64,000 nt of DNA from Gari tellinella (taxonomy: Eukaryota > Mollusca > Bivalvia > Cardiida > Psammobiidae), in assembly GCA_922989275.2 (NCBI GenBank), contig OV277867.1:40414070-40478069 (forward strand), given 5' to 3'. A program made the translations under genes and the position numbers. This document shows, one piece after another, positions 1-11,100 of this stretch. Every line of letters begins with the position of its first letter. Within the stretch, counting starts at the first letter, position 1. The notes beneath the pieces were generated by a model. The model made no database searches. It worked only from the letters and a program-made list of their open reading frames with translations, and was not told the DNA's origin.

Positions 1-66
1 TTAGCTAAAAGTGTGTAGTAAATCTTGTCATTACAACCACTTCAAAGAAGTCTTTCTATTCAGCAT

Positions 67-309
67 TTAACTCTTTCAACACCATGGACCTGTTTAAAAT
101 ATACTCATTGCATTAACAAACAGTGTAGACCCAGATCAGAGGGCTCCTATAGGAGCCCTCTGATCAGGGTATACACTGTTTGCTAATTTAGAGCAGTATT
201 TATTAAACTACCCAGAATTCCAAGTAGACTGGTTCATATTTTGGTAACTAAAATGGTCCACAAGGGAAACTGATAACCAACAAGGGTAAATTAGTGTTGA
301 AAGAGTTAA
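67..309. mobile_element. TTAA-flanked MITE, family A
   Basis: Bounded by TTAACTCTTTCAACAC and its reverse complement, with TTAA at both edges, which fits piggyBac-type target duplication. The centre (117-182) is a 66-bp palindrome CAAACAGTGTAGACCC...CTGTTTG with the tip GGGCTCCTATAGGAGCCC. Confidence 0.8.
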
Positions 310-322
310 AGCAAGAGACTGT

Positions 323-498
323 TTAACCCTTTACACCATAGAAAAACGTGATTATCACCAATATGCAATTGTAGATGTAACTGTTAAAAACAACATTAAA
401 GTAGAGCTTTCTGCCTTACTTTCATCTTGCTTTAAGGCTTCCATCTGTATTCAGCAATATGGGTGATTTGTGCATTTGGCTGTGAAGGAAAGGGTTAA
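323..498. mobile_element. TTAA-flanked MITE, family I
   Basis: Starts TTAACCCTTTACACCATA and ends GAAAGGGTTAA. Contains a decayed half of the CTTAAAGC... palindrome used by families B and C. A second copy is at 10795-11002. Confidence 0.55.
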
Positions 499-670
499 GT
501 CAACAGTATGGACAATGGTTGTGAAACTAGCCCCATATATTGTGAGACAAACGCTTATTCAAATATTGTTACCATAATGATGAACTTCGTGTAAAAAGGT
601 AAAACAATGAACAAAATTCTGGGGGAAAAATGTGATTCAGCTACAATGTACATATTTACATGTATATACA

Positions 671-880
671 TACAGTACAACCTCTCTACAACGACCACTA
701 AAAAGAAAACTAATTGATTAGACGAAAGACAGCTGACAGCTTAAAGCAAGGTGACAGTAAAACAGAAAAGCTCATGTAGAAGCTTTCTGTTTTATTGTCA
801 CCTGGCTTTAAGCAGTCACCTGTCGCAAACACCTTATAATTAACATAATTAAGTGGTCGTTATAGAGGGGTTCTACTGTA
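671..880. mobile_element. TA-flanked MITE, family C
   Basis: Starts TACAGTACAACCTCTCTACA and ends with the complementary TAGAGGGGTTCTACTGTA. The terminal CAGT and TA flanks suggest Tc1/mariner mobilisation. Centre about 735-825 is a palindrome ending in CTTAAAGCAAGGTGACAG arms. Confidence 0.75.
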
Positions 881-971
881 CATTGATTTGGTCTGCTTAT
901 ACTTATGACAAGCAAGCAGTACATAATATGTCTTCTAGTGTGTACTTGTCTGACAGACAGTCAAACCTGTA

Positions 972-1290
972 TTAAACCTTTCCGCAATAGAATCACTATT
1001 TAGCACATTTAATTTATTCCTCCGCTGAAGAAAATTGTTCTACATGTATACTGTCATGAACATGTATCATAAGAAACATTACCTATATACTCCAGATTGA
1101 AAATAGGTGACCACTTAAAGCAGGTTGAAAGTAAAGCAGAATTGGCTTTCAGCCTGCTTTAAGCTATCATTTGCTTGAATATAGAAAATAGTTCTTATTA
1201 TACATGTTCATACCTGTATAAATTGGAACTTTTTTCCGCAGTGGAGAAATAAATTAATGGCGAAAAGTATATTTATGGGGTAACAGGTTA
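972..1290. mobile_element. Composite of two family B MITE halves
   Basis: A reversed left part (972-1080, ATTTATTCCTCCGCTGAAG) is joined to a forward part with the CTTAAAGCAGGTTGAAAG palindrome (1116-1176) and right flank ending TATGGGGTAA. Ends are imperfect. Confidence 0.5.
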
Positions 1291-1329
1291 TATTAAAGCA
1301 GGCTTCTTAATTCAGTGGATGCTAAACTC

Positions 1330-1533
1330 TTAGCACACTAGAACCATATCAACCTTTGCAAACAGTTTGGATCCTGATGAGACGTCCCGTAACACGGCGT
1401 CTCACAAGGATCTAAACTGTTTGGCATTCTGACCCTGTTTGGAAAAAAATGTAGAAAATTATATTTTTAGAACAGTTGCAGACGACAATGTTTAGACAAA
1501 AATTACCCAGCATCCAAAGCTTTAATACAGGTT
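1330..1533. mobile_element. Family K MITE with D-type palindrome
   Basis: Palindrome 1358-1423 (CAAACAGTTTGGATCC arms). The right flank, with GACCCTGTTTGGAAA and a GCAGACGACAA stretch, matches the elements at 20507-20718 and 21118-21334. Terminal repeats are eroded. Confidence 0.55.
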
Positions 1534-1797
1534 TAACTGTAGGACTACAGACTCTGAACTATATTGTTGATTACCAATAAACATGATTAGACATCAGCAA
1601 AACATTTATCAAAGTAAAATAAGATTATGCAACAGAACTATTTACCCTAACAGTATGTTTAGAAGAAAGGAAAAATACCATTAAGTGTAATTAATCTTTT
1701 TTTGTACAATTTATATCTTTTGATCAAATTGGCATTTAACATTTCCTCAATTAGAGGGCCTATACCTACTCCTCTGTGTCAAGTGTAATAATATATG

Positions 1798-1880
1798 TTG
1801 TAGACAGATGGCAGGTTAGAGCAAGACAGAGATAAAGAAGCTTTCTGCTTTTCTTTAATCTTGCTTTCAGTAGTATCTAG
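1798..1880. repeat. Degenerate C-type palindrome
   Basis: CAGATGGCAGGTTAGAGCAAG ... CTTTAATCTTGCTTTCAGTA is a worn copy of the family C core. No recognisable terminal repeats remain. Confidence 0.45.
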
Positions 1881-1973
1881 ACTTATTAAATACAGTAGGA
1901 CCAAAACATTTTGAGCCTTATCAGACGAGTTAAAGTGGTCTACTCAGGCTCTAAAATGTTTGCAAAAGAAACA

Positions 1974-2693
1974 ACAGTACAACCACTAAATTGTGTTAAT
2001 TATTAGGTGTTTAGGACAGTTGACTGCTTAACCCATTACCCCATAGCCTGTTTCTAGTCTTGAAGATATGTGACTACTTAAAGCAGGTTGAAAGTAAAGC
2101 AGAATGCGCCTTATGGCGCATTCTGCTTTACTTTTAACCTGCTTTAAGCTACAACCTGCTAGAAATATTTCTTATAATACATAGTTATGTCTGTATAATT
2201 TGGAACTATTTTCTTCAGGGTATGAATAAATCAAGGGCGTAAAAAACAGCGTATTTATGGGATAATGTGGTAAAGCAAGATCACAGTTGAACAGAAAGCT
2301 CTTTTCTATTCTGTTTTACTGTCACCTTTCTTTAAGCTGTCACCTGTCTTTTAAATAATCAATTCGGCTTTGTTTTAGTGGTCGTAATAGAGATGGCGCA
2401 TTCTGCTTTACTTTTAACCTGCTTTAAGCTACAACCTGCTAGAATACAGAAAATATTTCCTATGATACTTATTCATGTCTGTATAATTTGGAACTATTTT
2501 CTTCAGGGTATGAATAAATCAAGGGAATAAAACAGCGTATTTATGGGGTAATGGGTTAAAGCAAGATCACAGTTAAACAGAAAGCTCCTGAAGGAGCTTT
2601 CTGTTTTACTGTCATCTTGCTTTAAGCTTTCACCTGTCTTTTAAACAATGAATTTGGCTTTGTTTTAGTGGTCGTAATAGAGAGGTTTTACTG
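1974..2693. mobile_element. Family C MITE with family B MITE nested in its core
   Basis: The outer shell runs from ACAGTACAACCACTAAA to GTAATAGAGAGGTTTTACTG. A family B element (TTAACCCATTACCCCATA at 2028 to ATGGGTTAA ending 2559) sits exactly in the TTAA of the C core: ...GACTGC-TTAA-[B]-TTAA-AGCAAG. A segment of about 280 bp was then duplicated in tandem (2113-2392 and 2393-2682). Confidence 0.75.
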
Positions 2694-2818
2694 CCTGAGT
2701 ACAAAAGCATTCAGTGGGAGAGAATATCGTGTTACCCCTTGTACAGTGTTAAGAGGCGTGGCAAGGTTAGCAAATCACTCGTGTTAAGTCTGTACAAAAA
2801 TATCAACCAATAATAATA

Positions 2819-2989
2819 CTGTACAACCCCTTTATTGCGACCACTAAATTGGGAAAAATATTAGGATTTTAAGACGGGTGGCTGCTTAAAGGAAAGTGAA
2901 AGAAAAACAGAAAGCTCCTTTAGCTGTCATCTGTCTTTCATACAACCAATTAGCCTTCTGTTTTGTGGTTGTAATAAAGGGGTTTTACT
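2819..2989. mobile_element. Family C MITE
   Basis: ACTGTACAACCCCTTTATTG at the left and the inverted GTAATAAAGGGGTTTTACT at the right; the central palindrome is shortened. Confidence 0.65.
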
Positions 2990-3235
2990 CTCTCTTTTGT
3001 TTTACAAAAATATCAACCAATAAAAGTATGAGATAGTAACACAACCGTAATATGTATATAAAGTCAAGAGAGGAATTGTCCAATATCACATGCCCTAGTT
3101 TATGGCTGCATCTTACACATACAACACCTGTCAACTAGTACATGTACAAGTAACTGTGTTCCTTAGTTAAATACATGAGCAGTCCATAACCCTTTCGCTC
3201 ATAATAACACATTTTCACACATTTACCCATTCCCT

Positions 3236-3486
3236 ATACCCCTTTCCCCAATAGAAGCGCCTTTTAGCGGATATGATTTATTCATCCGCTGAAGAAAATA
3301 GTTCCAATTTAATCAGTAATGAATATGTATTATAGGGAATATTTCCTATATTATAGCACATGATAGCTTAAAGCAGGCTGAAAGTAAAGCAGAATGCGCC
3401 CTAAGGCGCATTCTGCTTTACTTTCAACCTGCTTTAAGTAGTCACCTATCTTAAGTACTATAAATAGGCTATCAGGTAAAGGGATA
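3236..3486. mobile_element. Family B MITE with 72-bp palindrome
   Basis: The palindrome 3367-3438 has CTTAAAGCAGGCTGAAAG arms and a GCGCCCTAAGGCGC tip. Flanks match other B elements (reversed orientation); terminal TTAA repeats are eroded. Confidence 0.7.
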
Positions 3487-3496
3487 CAGATGGCTT

Positions 3497-3694
3497 CAAC
3501 CCATTATCCTATATTCTAGATTTATAGAAAAGTGACAACTTAAAGCAGGTTGAAAGAAAAGCAGAATGCACCTTCACTTTCAGCCTGTTTTAAGTACCAT
3601 CTGCTAGGATATAGGAAAAGTTTCAAAACTATTTTCCAAGATTGAAGTATAAGTTAGAGGCATAACAAGGGGTATTTATGGGGTAATGGGTTAA
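3497..3694. mobile_element. Family B MITE, core partly deleted
   Basis: Left end CAACCCATTATCCTATA, right end TATTTATGGGGTAATGGGTTAA. The palindrome retains the outer arms but its tip is lost. Confidence 0.65.
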
Positions 3695-3741
3695 AAGCTT
3701 CTACTTTGGACAAAGAGCCAAATGAAAGTTTTACTACAATG

Positions 3742-4876
3742 ACATGCAGCTGCTTGGAACAGGCTAAAAGGAAAGCAGAGAGCAATATCAGGAGCTTTCT
3801 ATTTCACTTTAATCCTGCTTTAAGAAACTACGTCTATTAAACTCTGAAACATATTTCTATGTTATAATGTTCTAGTGATGGAGAAACAATGTTTACAAAG
3901 ATAAAAACAAATAATCAGGACTGCTTTGTACCAGACAGACTCTCTTTAACACAGTTAACAATTACTGAACATACTTCTGAGACACTGAAATAGCTGTACA
4001 TAACTGTATCTCATGAGTGTTTGTTTGCAAGATGCAGCCATAGAGCATATAAAATAAATTTAGAAATGTTAACTTCCACATGATTTTCAAAATAAGCATG
4101 TCTAGAAGTTTTGAATGTGTAATAAAAAAAGATACTACCACAAATATATCATCTGCTATTTTAATCTTCATTGAAAGAAGGCATTTGCTTGCTAATATAA
4201 AGGTAGTAGCTTAACCAGGACAAATGCAATGTTATTACACAGCTTTTTTCCTGCACCATCTAGTATCTTAAATCCAAACATTACAACATTTTCATACCAG
4301 TATATCAACTCTGTATTGAGTAACCATTTAATTTGAACATATGGCTATCTGTAAAGACATGTGATAGGCTGACAGCTTAATCAGAACTACCAAGATAATA
4401 GCAGTTGCTTTATTCTGCTATAACTTGTTGAATTCTTGTGCCACATATACATGCCTTTTCAAACAGTGTACCTCTGAAGAGTACACTAAGTCTTGTCCTA
4501 TGCAAACAGTCAAATATGGACTAGACTGAACTGCATTGTCCATTTAAGTTTCAAGAGTCACTCATCACAAGAATTGATTATTTGGGAAAAAAACATATCA
4601 TTATCAGATTGTATATTTATACAAGTGTTTTAATATCCAATGTTTTCACATAACTATATCTGTAAAGTAGTGAATATCTGTTATGAAACCACTGCAACAC
4701 ATTTTGAGATTCTCATAAATTGAGTAGCAAAATACATGCAAACCTTAAGCATTCGTTTAAAAATATTTGTGAGCAGTACTGGAGACGCATGTCGGCTTAA
4801 GGCAGAACAAAAGTAATACAGAATTCTCCTTGAGGCATATGGAGCATTCTGCTTCATTCAACCTGCATTAAGCAGT
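3742..4876. repeat. Tetraspanin 3' flank with decayed palindromes only
   Basis: Worn core copies lie at about 3742-3830 and 4788-4876 (GGCTTAAGGCAG ... CTGCATTAAGCAG), with a family A-like stretch near 4433-4570. Between them I see nothing gene-like; the short reading frames here have no recognisable content. Confidence 0.4.
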
Positions 4877-5109
4877 CCCTTTCTTTAGAGACCTTCATGC
4901 TCATTAAAAAAATAGATGCTTAAAATATGTTTGTTAAATCAATGAAACAGTAGTCTTATAACAGATCTTAAAAGGTGAAGGAAAGGGAGATAACCTTAGA
5001 ACTGATTTATAAGTAAGGGAGATAATCTAGGAGCTAACATATTCTAATAGCTAGAAATGTACATTCAGTATTGTTTAAAGCGGATCCTCAACTTGACTTT
5101 GTCTGTATG

Positions 5110-5175
5110 TCAGTATCTGTACTTGGCCTCACGGATCTTTCTAATCATGCAGCAAGAAAATATTATTCCAACAAT
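5110..5175 (-). CDS. Tetraspanin terminal coding exon 7
   Basis: 21 codons and a TGA stop at 5110-5112; acceptor TAATTTCAG. Encodes IVGIIFSCCMIRKIREAKYR and a final Y. The membrane-proximal CC and basic tail are the usual tetraspanin C-terminus. The 3' UTR below 5110 has no polyadenylation signal I can assign with confidence. Confidence 0.9.
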   Translation of the reverse strand: MVGIIFSCCMIRKIREAKYRY

Positions 5176-8100
5176 CTGAAATTAGAAGCACACAGCATTT
5201 AGATACACAAGGACAAATCCCTATAAACTAATTTACAGTCAAACTTCTATATCTCGAACTCGCTAAACTCTAAGTAACTCAAAAATGTACAGTTTATATT
5301 TGGTATCTTGGAACTTGCTCAAGTAAAACATATTCATATTTCAAAGTTAAAATGTGGCTTAGCTAGGTTTTAACTTTGAAATCCAAATATGTTGAATTAA
5401 GTGTGTTCAAGATATTGAAGTTTACTGTACTTAAAAATTGTTTTTCTAATATGATAAGGCAAATATTCATTGATTATGTTGAATGTAGATGGCAGCTTAA
5501 AGAAAGATGAAAGTAAAGTAGAAAGCTCCAATAGGAGCTTTCAGCTTTTCTTTCATCTTGCTTTAACTCTATCCTCCCTGAAACTTCAAATGGACAATTA
5601 CCTAGTTTTTAATTTAGTCTAGTACATTTTGACTATTTAGGGTTGTTTTTGTCGATGTATTGCACTGTGACAAACAGTATAGACCTAGATCAGAGGGTTC
5701 CTTTAGCAGGGCTCCAGATAAGAGGTAGTTATTTCAACAAATCAAACATTTTCTCACTCATTTCTGCACCAAATCCTATGGTGTTACTACTCATTAGAAT
5801 CGTCTCGAAGAGACGATTCTAAAGAGTAGTGGCACCATAGGGTTAAATTCAGTAATAAAGATTTTAGATTTGGAAAAACTACCCTTATCTGGTGCTCTGC
5901 TTTAGGAACCCTCTGATCTGGGTCTATACTATTTGCACAGGAAAATGTATTCACAATCATGTAAACTGTTTGCATTTAGGATACATATATGTATGACTAG
6001 GGTTCAACGAGTTTAGACCACACCTGCCTTAAACACACAGTTGCATATTGGTGATATTCCCATTATGGCTATGAAGGTAAGGGTTATATCAACTGGCTCA
6101 CCTGTATACAGCAGAATCCTAGGGCAATTCCACCTATGAGGATCAATGATTCTTTGGTGATTTGTTCCAATCTCCGGGCACAGCCCTGGTGATAAAAGAA
6201 GAATTATATATTTGTGGTATTCATGCTAAAATGCAACTGATCTAGTGACTTCAGTAAAACCTCTGTATAACGACATCTAAATTAAGTTGTGGTTTATTTT
6301 GTGGTTAAGGCATGTGGCTGCTTAAAGCAGGATGAAAGTAAAACAGAAAGCTCCTTTAGGAGCTTTCTGTTTTACTTTCACCATGCTTTAAAGCTACAAC
6401 TTGTCTTTCACAAAATCCAAAAGCCATACTTTATGTGGTCATAATAGAGAGGTTTTACTTTATTTCAAAGAATACAGTCTCAGAAAAGATTTTTTAATTC
6501 AATATTGGAACTGTTTCTGTGACCTAAAACCATTCCTGTCAAGAAAACTATAATCATTTCTTTCATTAATGGTGTATTGTCTTATATGATGAGATGAAAT
6601 GATGATGTAAGATGATAGGAGATGAGATCTGGCTAGTTAAATAAAATCAAGATAAAGAAATTATGCTTATCAAATCAAAGAGGGCTGACCAAACAAATAA
6701 CCAAAAGTGACCAATATGACCAATTATATGTGATTAGAAAGTTAGCATGCAGAAGTGGATTAGGTTAGTTGAATTTTGCTGTTAATGATTCAAAACAAAT
6801 TTAATTTAAACAAGGAGCTACGTGAATTATAAGGGAATCAGAAAGACAAACAACCCCAATTTAATAATCAAAATTTAAGAGGAATTGGTTTCACCCTATG
6901 GTAACCAGATGATATCTTTTGACTCTGGCAAGCATTCATTTTGCTCAGGTAAAAACTACAAAAGTGTTTGTAAAACACATATGCTCTGGGACCAAAGGTT
7001 AAAGATCAAATCTGAACAATCAAATGCTTGCGAACAATCTCAGACTCATATCAAACTCTTTATAACCTTCGGGCCAGCAGTATGTTTAACCATGATGAAA
7101 CAACTTTATTAGTCCATAAAACCTAAAATCAGAACAATGTCTAAGGTCATAGAGGCTACCAAGATCACAGAAGCTAAGGTCACAAGTCGTCAACCGACAA
7201 TGCAACATGCCTCTAGGTGCATGACCATGTAAAGTCACAAGTGTGACCCTAGTAACAGTACATTGCCCATAACTGACCGAAACCCTAAATCTGAACCTGT
7301 GGGATAAACAGAGATATGAGATACCTTTAGAAAACAGTGTAGACCAAGATCTGACAGCTCCTGAAGGACAAGGGTAGCACTACTTCATGGCATGGCATAA
7401 ATATTATAACACAATTTTGATGTCAGTTTGGATATTGTAAACTTCTACATGAGTTCTCTTTGATCCCATTAACCTATAGCCTGTTTCTAGTTTTGAAAAC
7501 ACGTGACCACTTAAAGCTGGTTGAAAGTAATGCTGAATGTGCCTTAATACACATTCTGCTTTACTTTCAGCCTGCTTTAAATTTCGATCAGGTAATACTT
7601 TAGAAAATACTTTTTTATGTCACATATACACAACCCTGTAAAGTGAAGCTATTTTCTTCAGTGGAAGAACAAATCAAAGGCATAAAAAGACATATTTATG
7701 GAGTAAAGGGTTAAAATGGCTTTACTTGACTCTTAACATAATTAGTGCAACAGTTGGAAACCTTTCAAACTGCAAGGTCAAAGGTTATAAAGCTTTTGAG
7801 TTGAATCTGAGATCATTCTCGAGCATTTGATTGGTCAGATTTGAGCCTGTGCTCAAATCTGACCAATCAAATGCTTGAGAACAATCTCAGACTCAACTCA
7901 AAAAGTATATGCTTAATTCTGACCAATCAAATGCTTGAGAAAAATCTCAGACCAAACTCAAAAGCCTATGATCAAATCAGACCTATCAAATGCTTGAGAA
8001 TGATCTCAAACTCAACTCTATAACCATGGGACCTATGCTAGGAATTTCATTTGCAAAACACATGAATCATATACTTACTACATAGTGGATGTTTGAGGGG

Positions 8101-11100
8101 TGATCTCGTCTTGCACATACATTGTCATAGGTTATACAACAGCTGTCCGGCACCTTCCTCGTCTCGTTCTTGCCATTTATTATCCACTTGGAACGCTTCC
8201 AGTCCTGGAATGATTCTGAGCCACAGCATTTGAACTAGAAATAGACAACACATATCAAATGGATTTTAACCCGTTACCCCATAGCCTTGTTTCTAGAAAC
8301 ATTCTGCATTCTGCTTTACTTTCAAACTGTTTTAAGCTACAATCTGCTGAGATATAGAAACTATTTCTTAAAGTATACATTCATGACTGTATTAAGTGGA
8401 ACTATTTCCTTAAGTTAAGAAATATATTTTATTTGGAAAAAGGCGTATCTAGGGGGTAATGGGTTAAATGAAGATCAAGCCCTTGTTTAGACGAGGACAA
8501 TACGTGAATGTGTGTTATAAACCAACAGCTGTGAATCTCAGCATCTGGAGACCGTCTTACAAAACGTCGTACTACAAAAATGTTAGTAAGTCAAAACTTT
8601 AAATTACATCTTATTTCTTCATCTAATCCTGTCTTGTGACATCTCTTTGAAATCATCTTTTCAAGATGATTCCAAAGAGATGTCTCATGACAGGATCAGA
8701 TGGAGTAATAAATTATAATTGAGAAATTATAGAATCTGACTTACAACAATTTATTTGTCGCACAAAGTTTTGTAAGACGGGCCATTGAGCCTCAATAAAC
8801 ATCAACACCAACACAGACTACAATAACAACAGGTGACTACATAAACACCTTTATTATTTGAGTTCGCGCGCTTATAATTATCACCAAGCTAGTATCAAGT
8901 TTAAACCATTCTCTAGATTAGAGCTAGTGTATATTGATGCTTTTTTTGAAACAGTACAGACTCAGATCAAACAGCTCCTATTGGAGCTGTCTGATCAGGA
9001 TCTGCTATTATTTTCTTTATAGGTCTGACTGACATGAAACTGCATTCTTTCTTGGTGATATTTTCTGATCGTTTAGCAATTATAATAGTTCAAATGATAT
9101 ACTGTAAAAAATCTCTATTACGACCACTAAAAACAAAATTAAATGAATGTACGAATGACAGACGGCAGCAAAAAGCAAGATGACAGTAAAACAGAGGGAG
9201 CTTTCTGTTTTACTTTCACCTTGCTTTAAGCAATCACCTACCTTAAACATAAAAAAAATTAATTTGATTTAGTGGTCATATTATAGAGGGGTTTTACTGA
9301 ATATTCATACCTCTAGCTGCATATCATCAATGGCATTAGTGATAGATGTGTCGTATTTGTAGTTCTGCATCATGGTGTGATTCAGATTCCTCGTCAGTTC
9401 TTCATGGATCTGCAACAATAATTATGTTGAATTATGAGACAAAGCAAAGCCATGAGAAAACCACACTTGCAACTAATTTTAGAAATCAGATGAATGAGTT
9501 CTCAGGATGCACATTCTGTAAAACAATGAGATCTTGAGATAAACATTGAGTCCTTGAGATGAAAAATTAACCCAATATCCCATAACTTATTTCTAGTTTT
9601 GAAGACAGGTGACCCCTTAAAGCAGGTTCCAACCTGCTTTAAGCTACTTTTTGCTTATGAGTAATAGAATTAATAAAGGCAAGAAAAGCTATGGGTCCAT
9701 GGGACATAAAGGTACCTGTACATGTATTTTGTTTTATTTGGAGCAGTGAGTGTAATTTCAATATTCAAAGGATTGGTTTTGCATTCTTTGCAGAGGGCCA
9801 TTGTGGAAAGGTTATACTATATACATGTGGAAAGCTTTCTGCTCTACTTTTTGTTAGTGCAAACAGACATAAAAGCAAAACTTAATCTCATTATGGCCAT
9901 GTCTCCATCCACTTTAAACAATTGTTGTTTTCTCAAAATTAATTTAAATTTTAGGTATTTTGACTTGAAATATTGAAATGAATTTCAAATAAGTTTGGAT
10001 TTTGATCAGATGCTGCATCATGCTGTGTCTGATCAGGATCCAAACTGTTCACAAATAACCACTGTATTCGCCTAATCTGGATAAAGCATGCAATGAACTA
10101 GTCTAAGTTACTCTTGTGGGTTATTAGCTTCGTTGTGGATCTTTTTAGTAATCAAAACATGAACCAGTCTACAGAGTTCTGGGTAATACTCGTTTAAAAT
10201 TAGCAATTAGCAATCAGTGTAGACCCAGAACAGAGGGCTCCTATAGGAGCCCTATGATCTGGGTCTACACTGTTTGCAAATGTAAGGATTATATTTTAAA
10301 CAGGTCCATGGTGTTGATAGAGTTTATAGGATGCAGGACTTACCACTCCGTTATACATATAGGCCAGTACTCCTGCCACTGCCTCCAGTAGAAATATCAA
10401 CATCAAGAAAAACGCATACTGAAATAGTGAGAAAAAACAAGTGTTTCAGGGGACAAATCTTGTGTTGAATTTCGATCAGACAGTAAAACCTCTCTATTAC
10501 GACCACTAAAATAAGGCTAATTGTTTGTACAAAAGACAGGTGACAGCTTAAAGTAAGATGACAGTAAAACAGAAAGCTCCTACAGGAGCTTTCTGTTTTA
10601 CTGTCACCTTGTTTTAAGCAGTCACCTGTTCTTAAACCCCTTATAATTAACACAATTTAGTGGTCGTAATAGAGGGTTTTTACTGTATTTCCCCTCTTTG
10701 AAAAGTCAAATATATATTCCCCATATTTTGTAATGAATTCCAAATTCAGAGATTCTCTAATTTCTCCTTAAACAAGCCATTTTCATCCATTCCTTAAACC
10801 CTTTACCCCATAAAAAACACCTTTTTACATCTTTCATTCACTGAGGAAAATGGTGGGGAAAAGGCCATGTGTAAGTAAAGCAAAAAGCTCCTTAAGGACA
10901 TTTTTGCTTGAGTTTACTTTCATCTTACTTTAAGGCACCACTTGTATGAAACATCATCAATCAGATGTTCATTTTTGGCTCTTAAGCAGAGAAAAGGGTT
11001 CAACAGTTACTTAACCCATAACGACATAATTACGCCTTTTTGGGCCTTTAATTTATTCCTCCACTGTAGAAAATAATTCCAATTTATACAGTTTTAAATA

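Noticed and set aside
1358..1423. Hammerhead ribozyme from CTGATGAG in D palindromes
   Set aside because: No GAAA strand follows stem II; the motif is part of the DNA palindrome arm.
10351..10653. 100-codon minus-strand frame across tetraspanin exon 3
   Set aside because: It runs from a family C MITE through the intron into the exon in the wrong frame; the splice-defined 25-codon exon explains the coding part.
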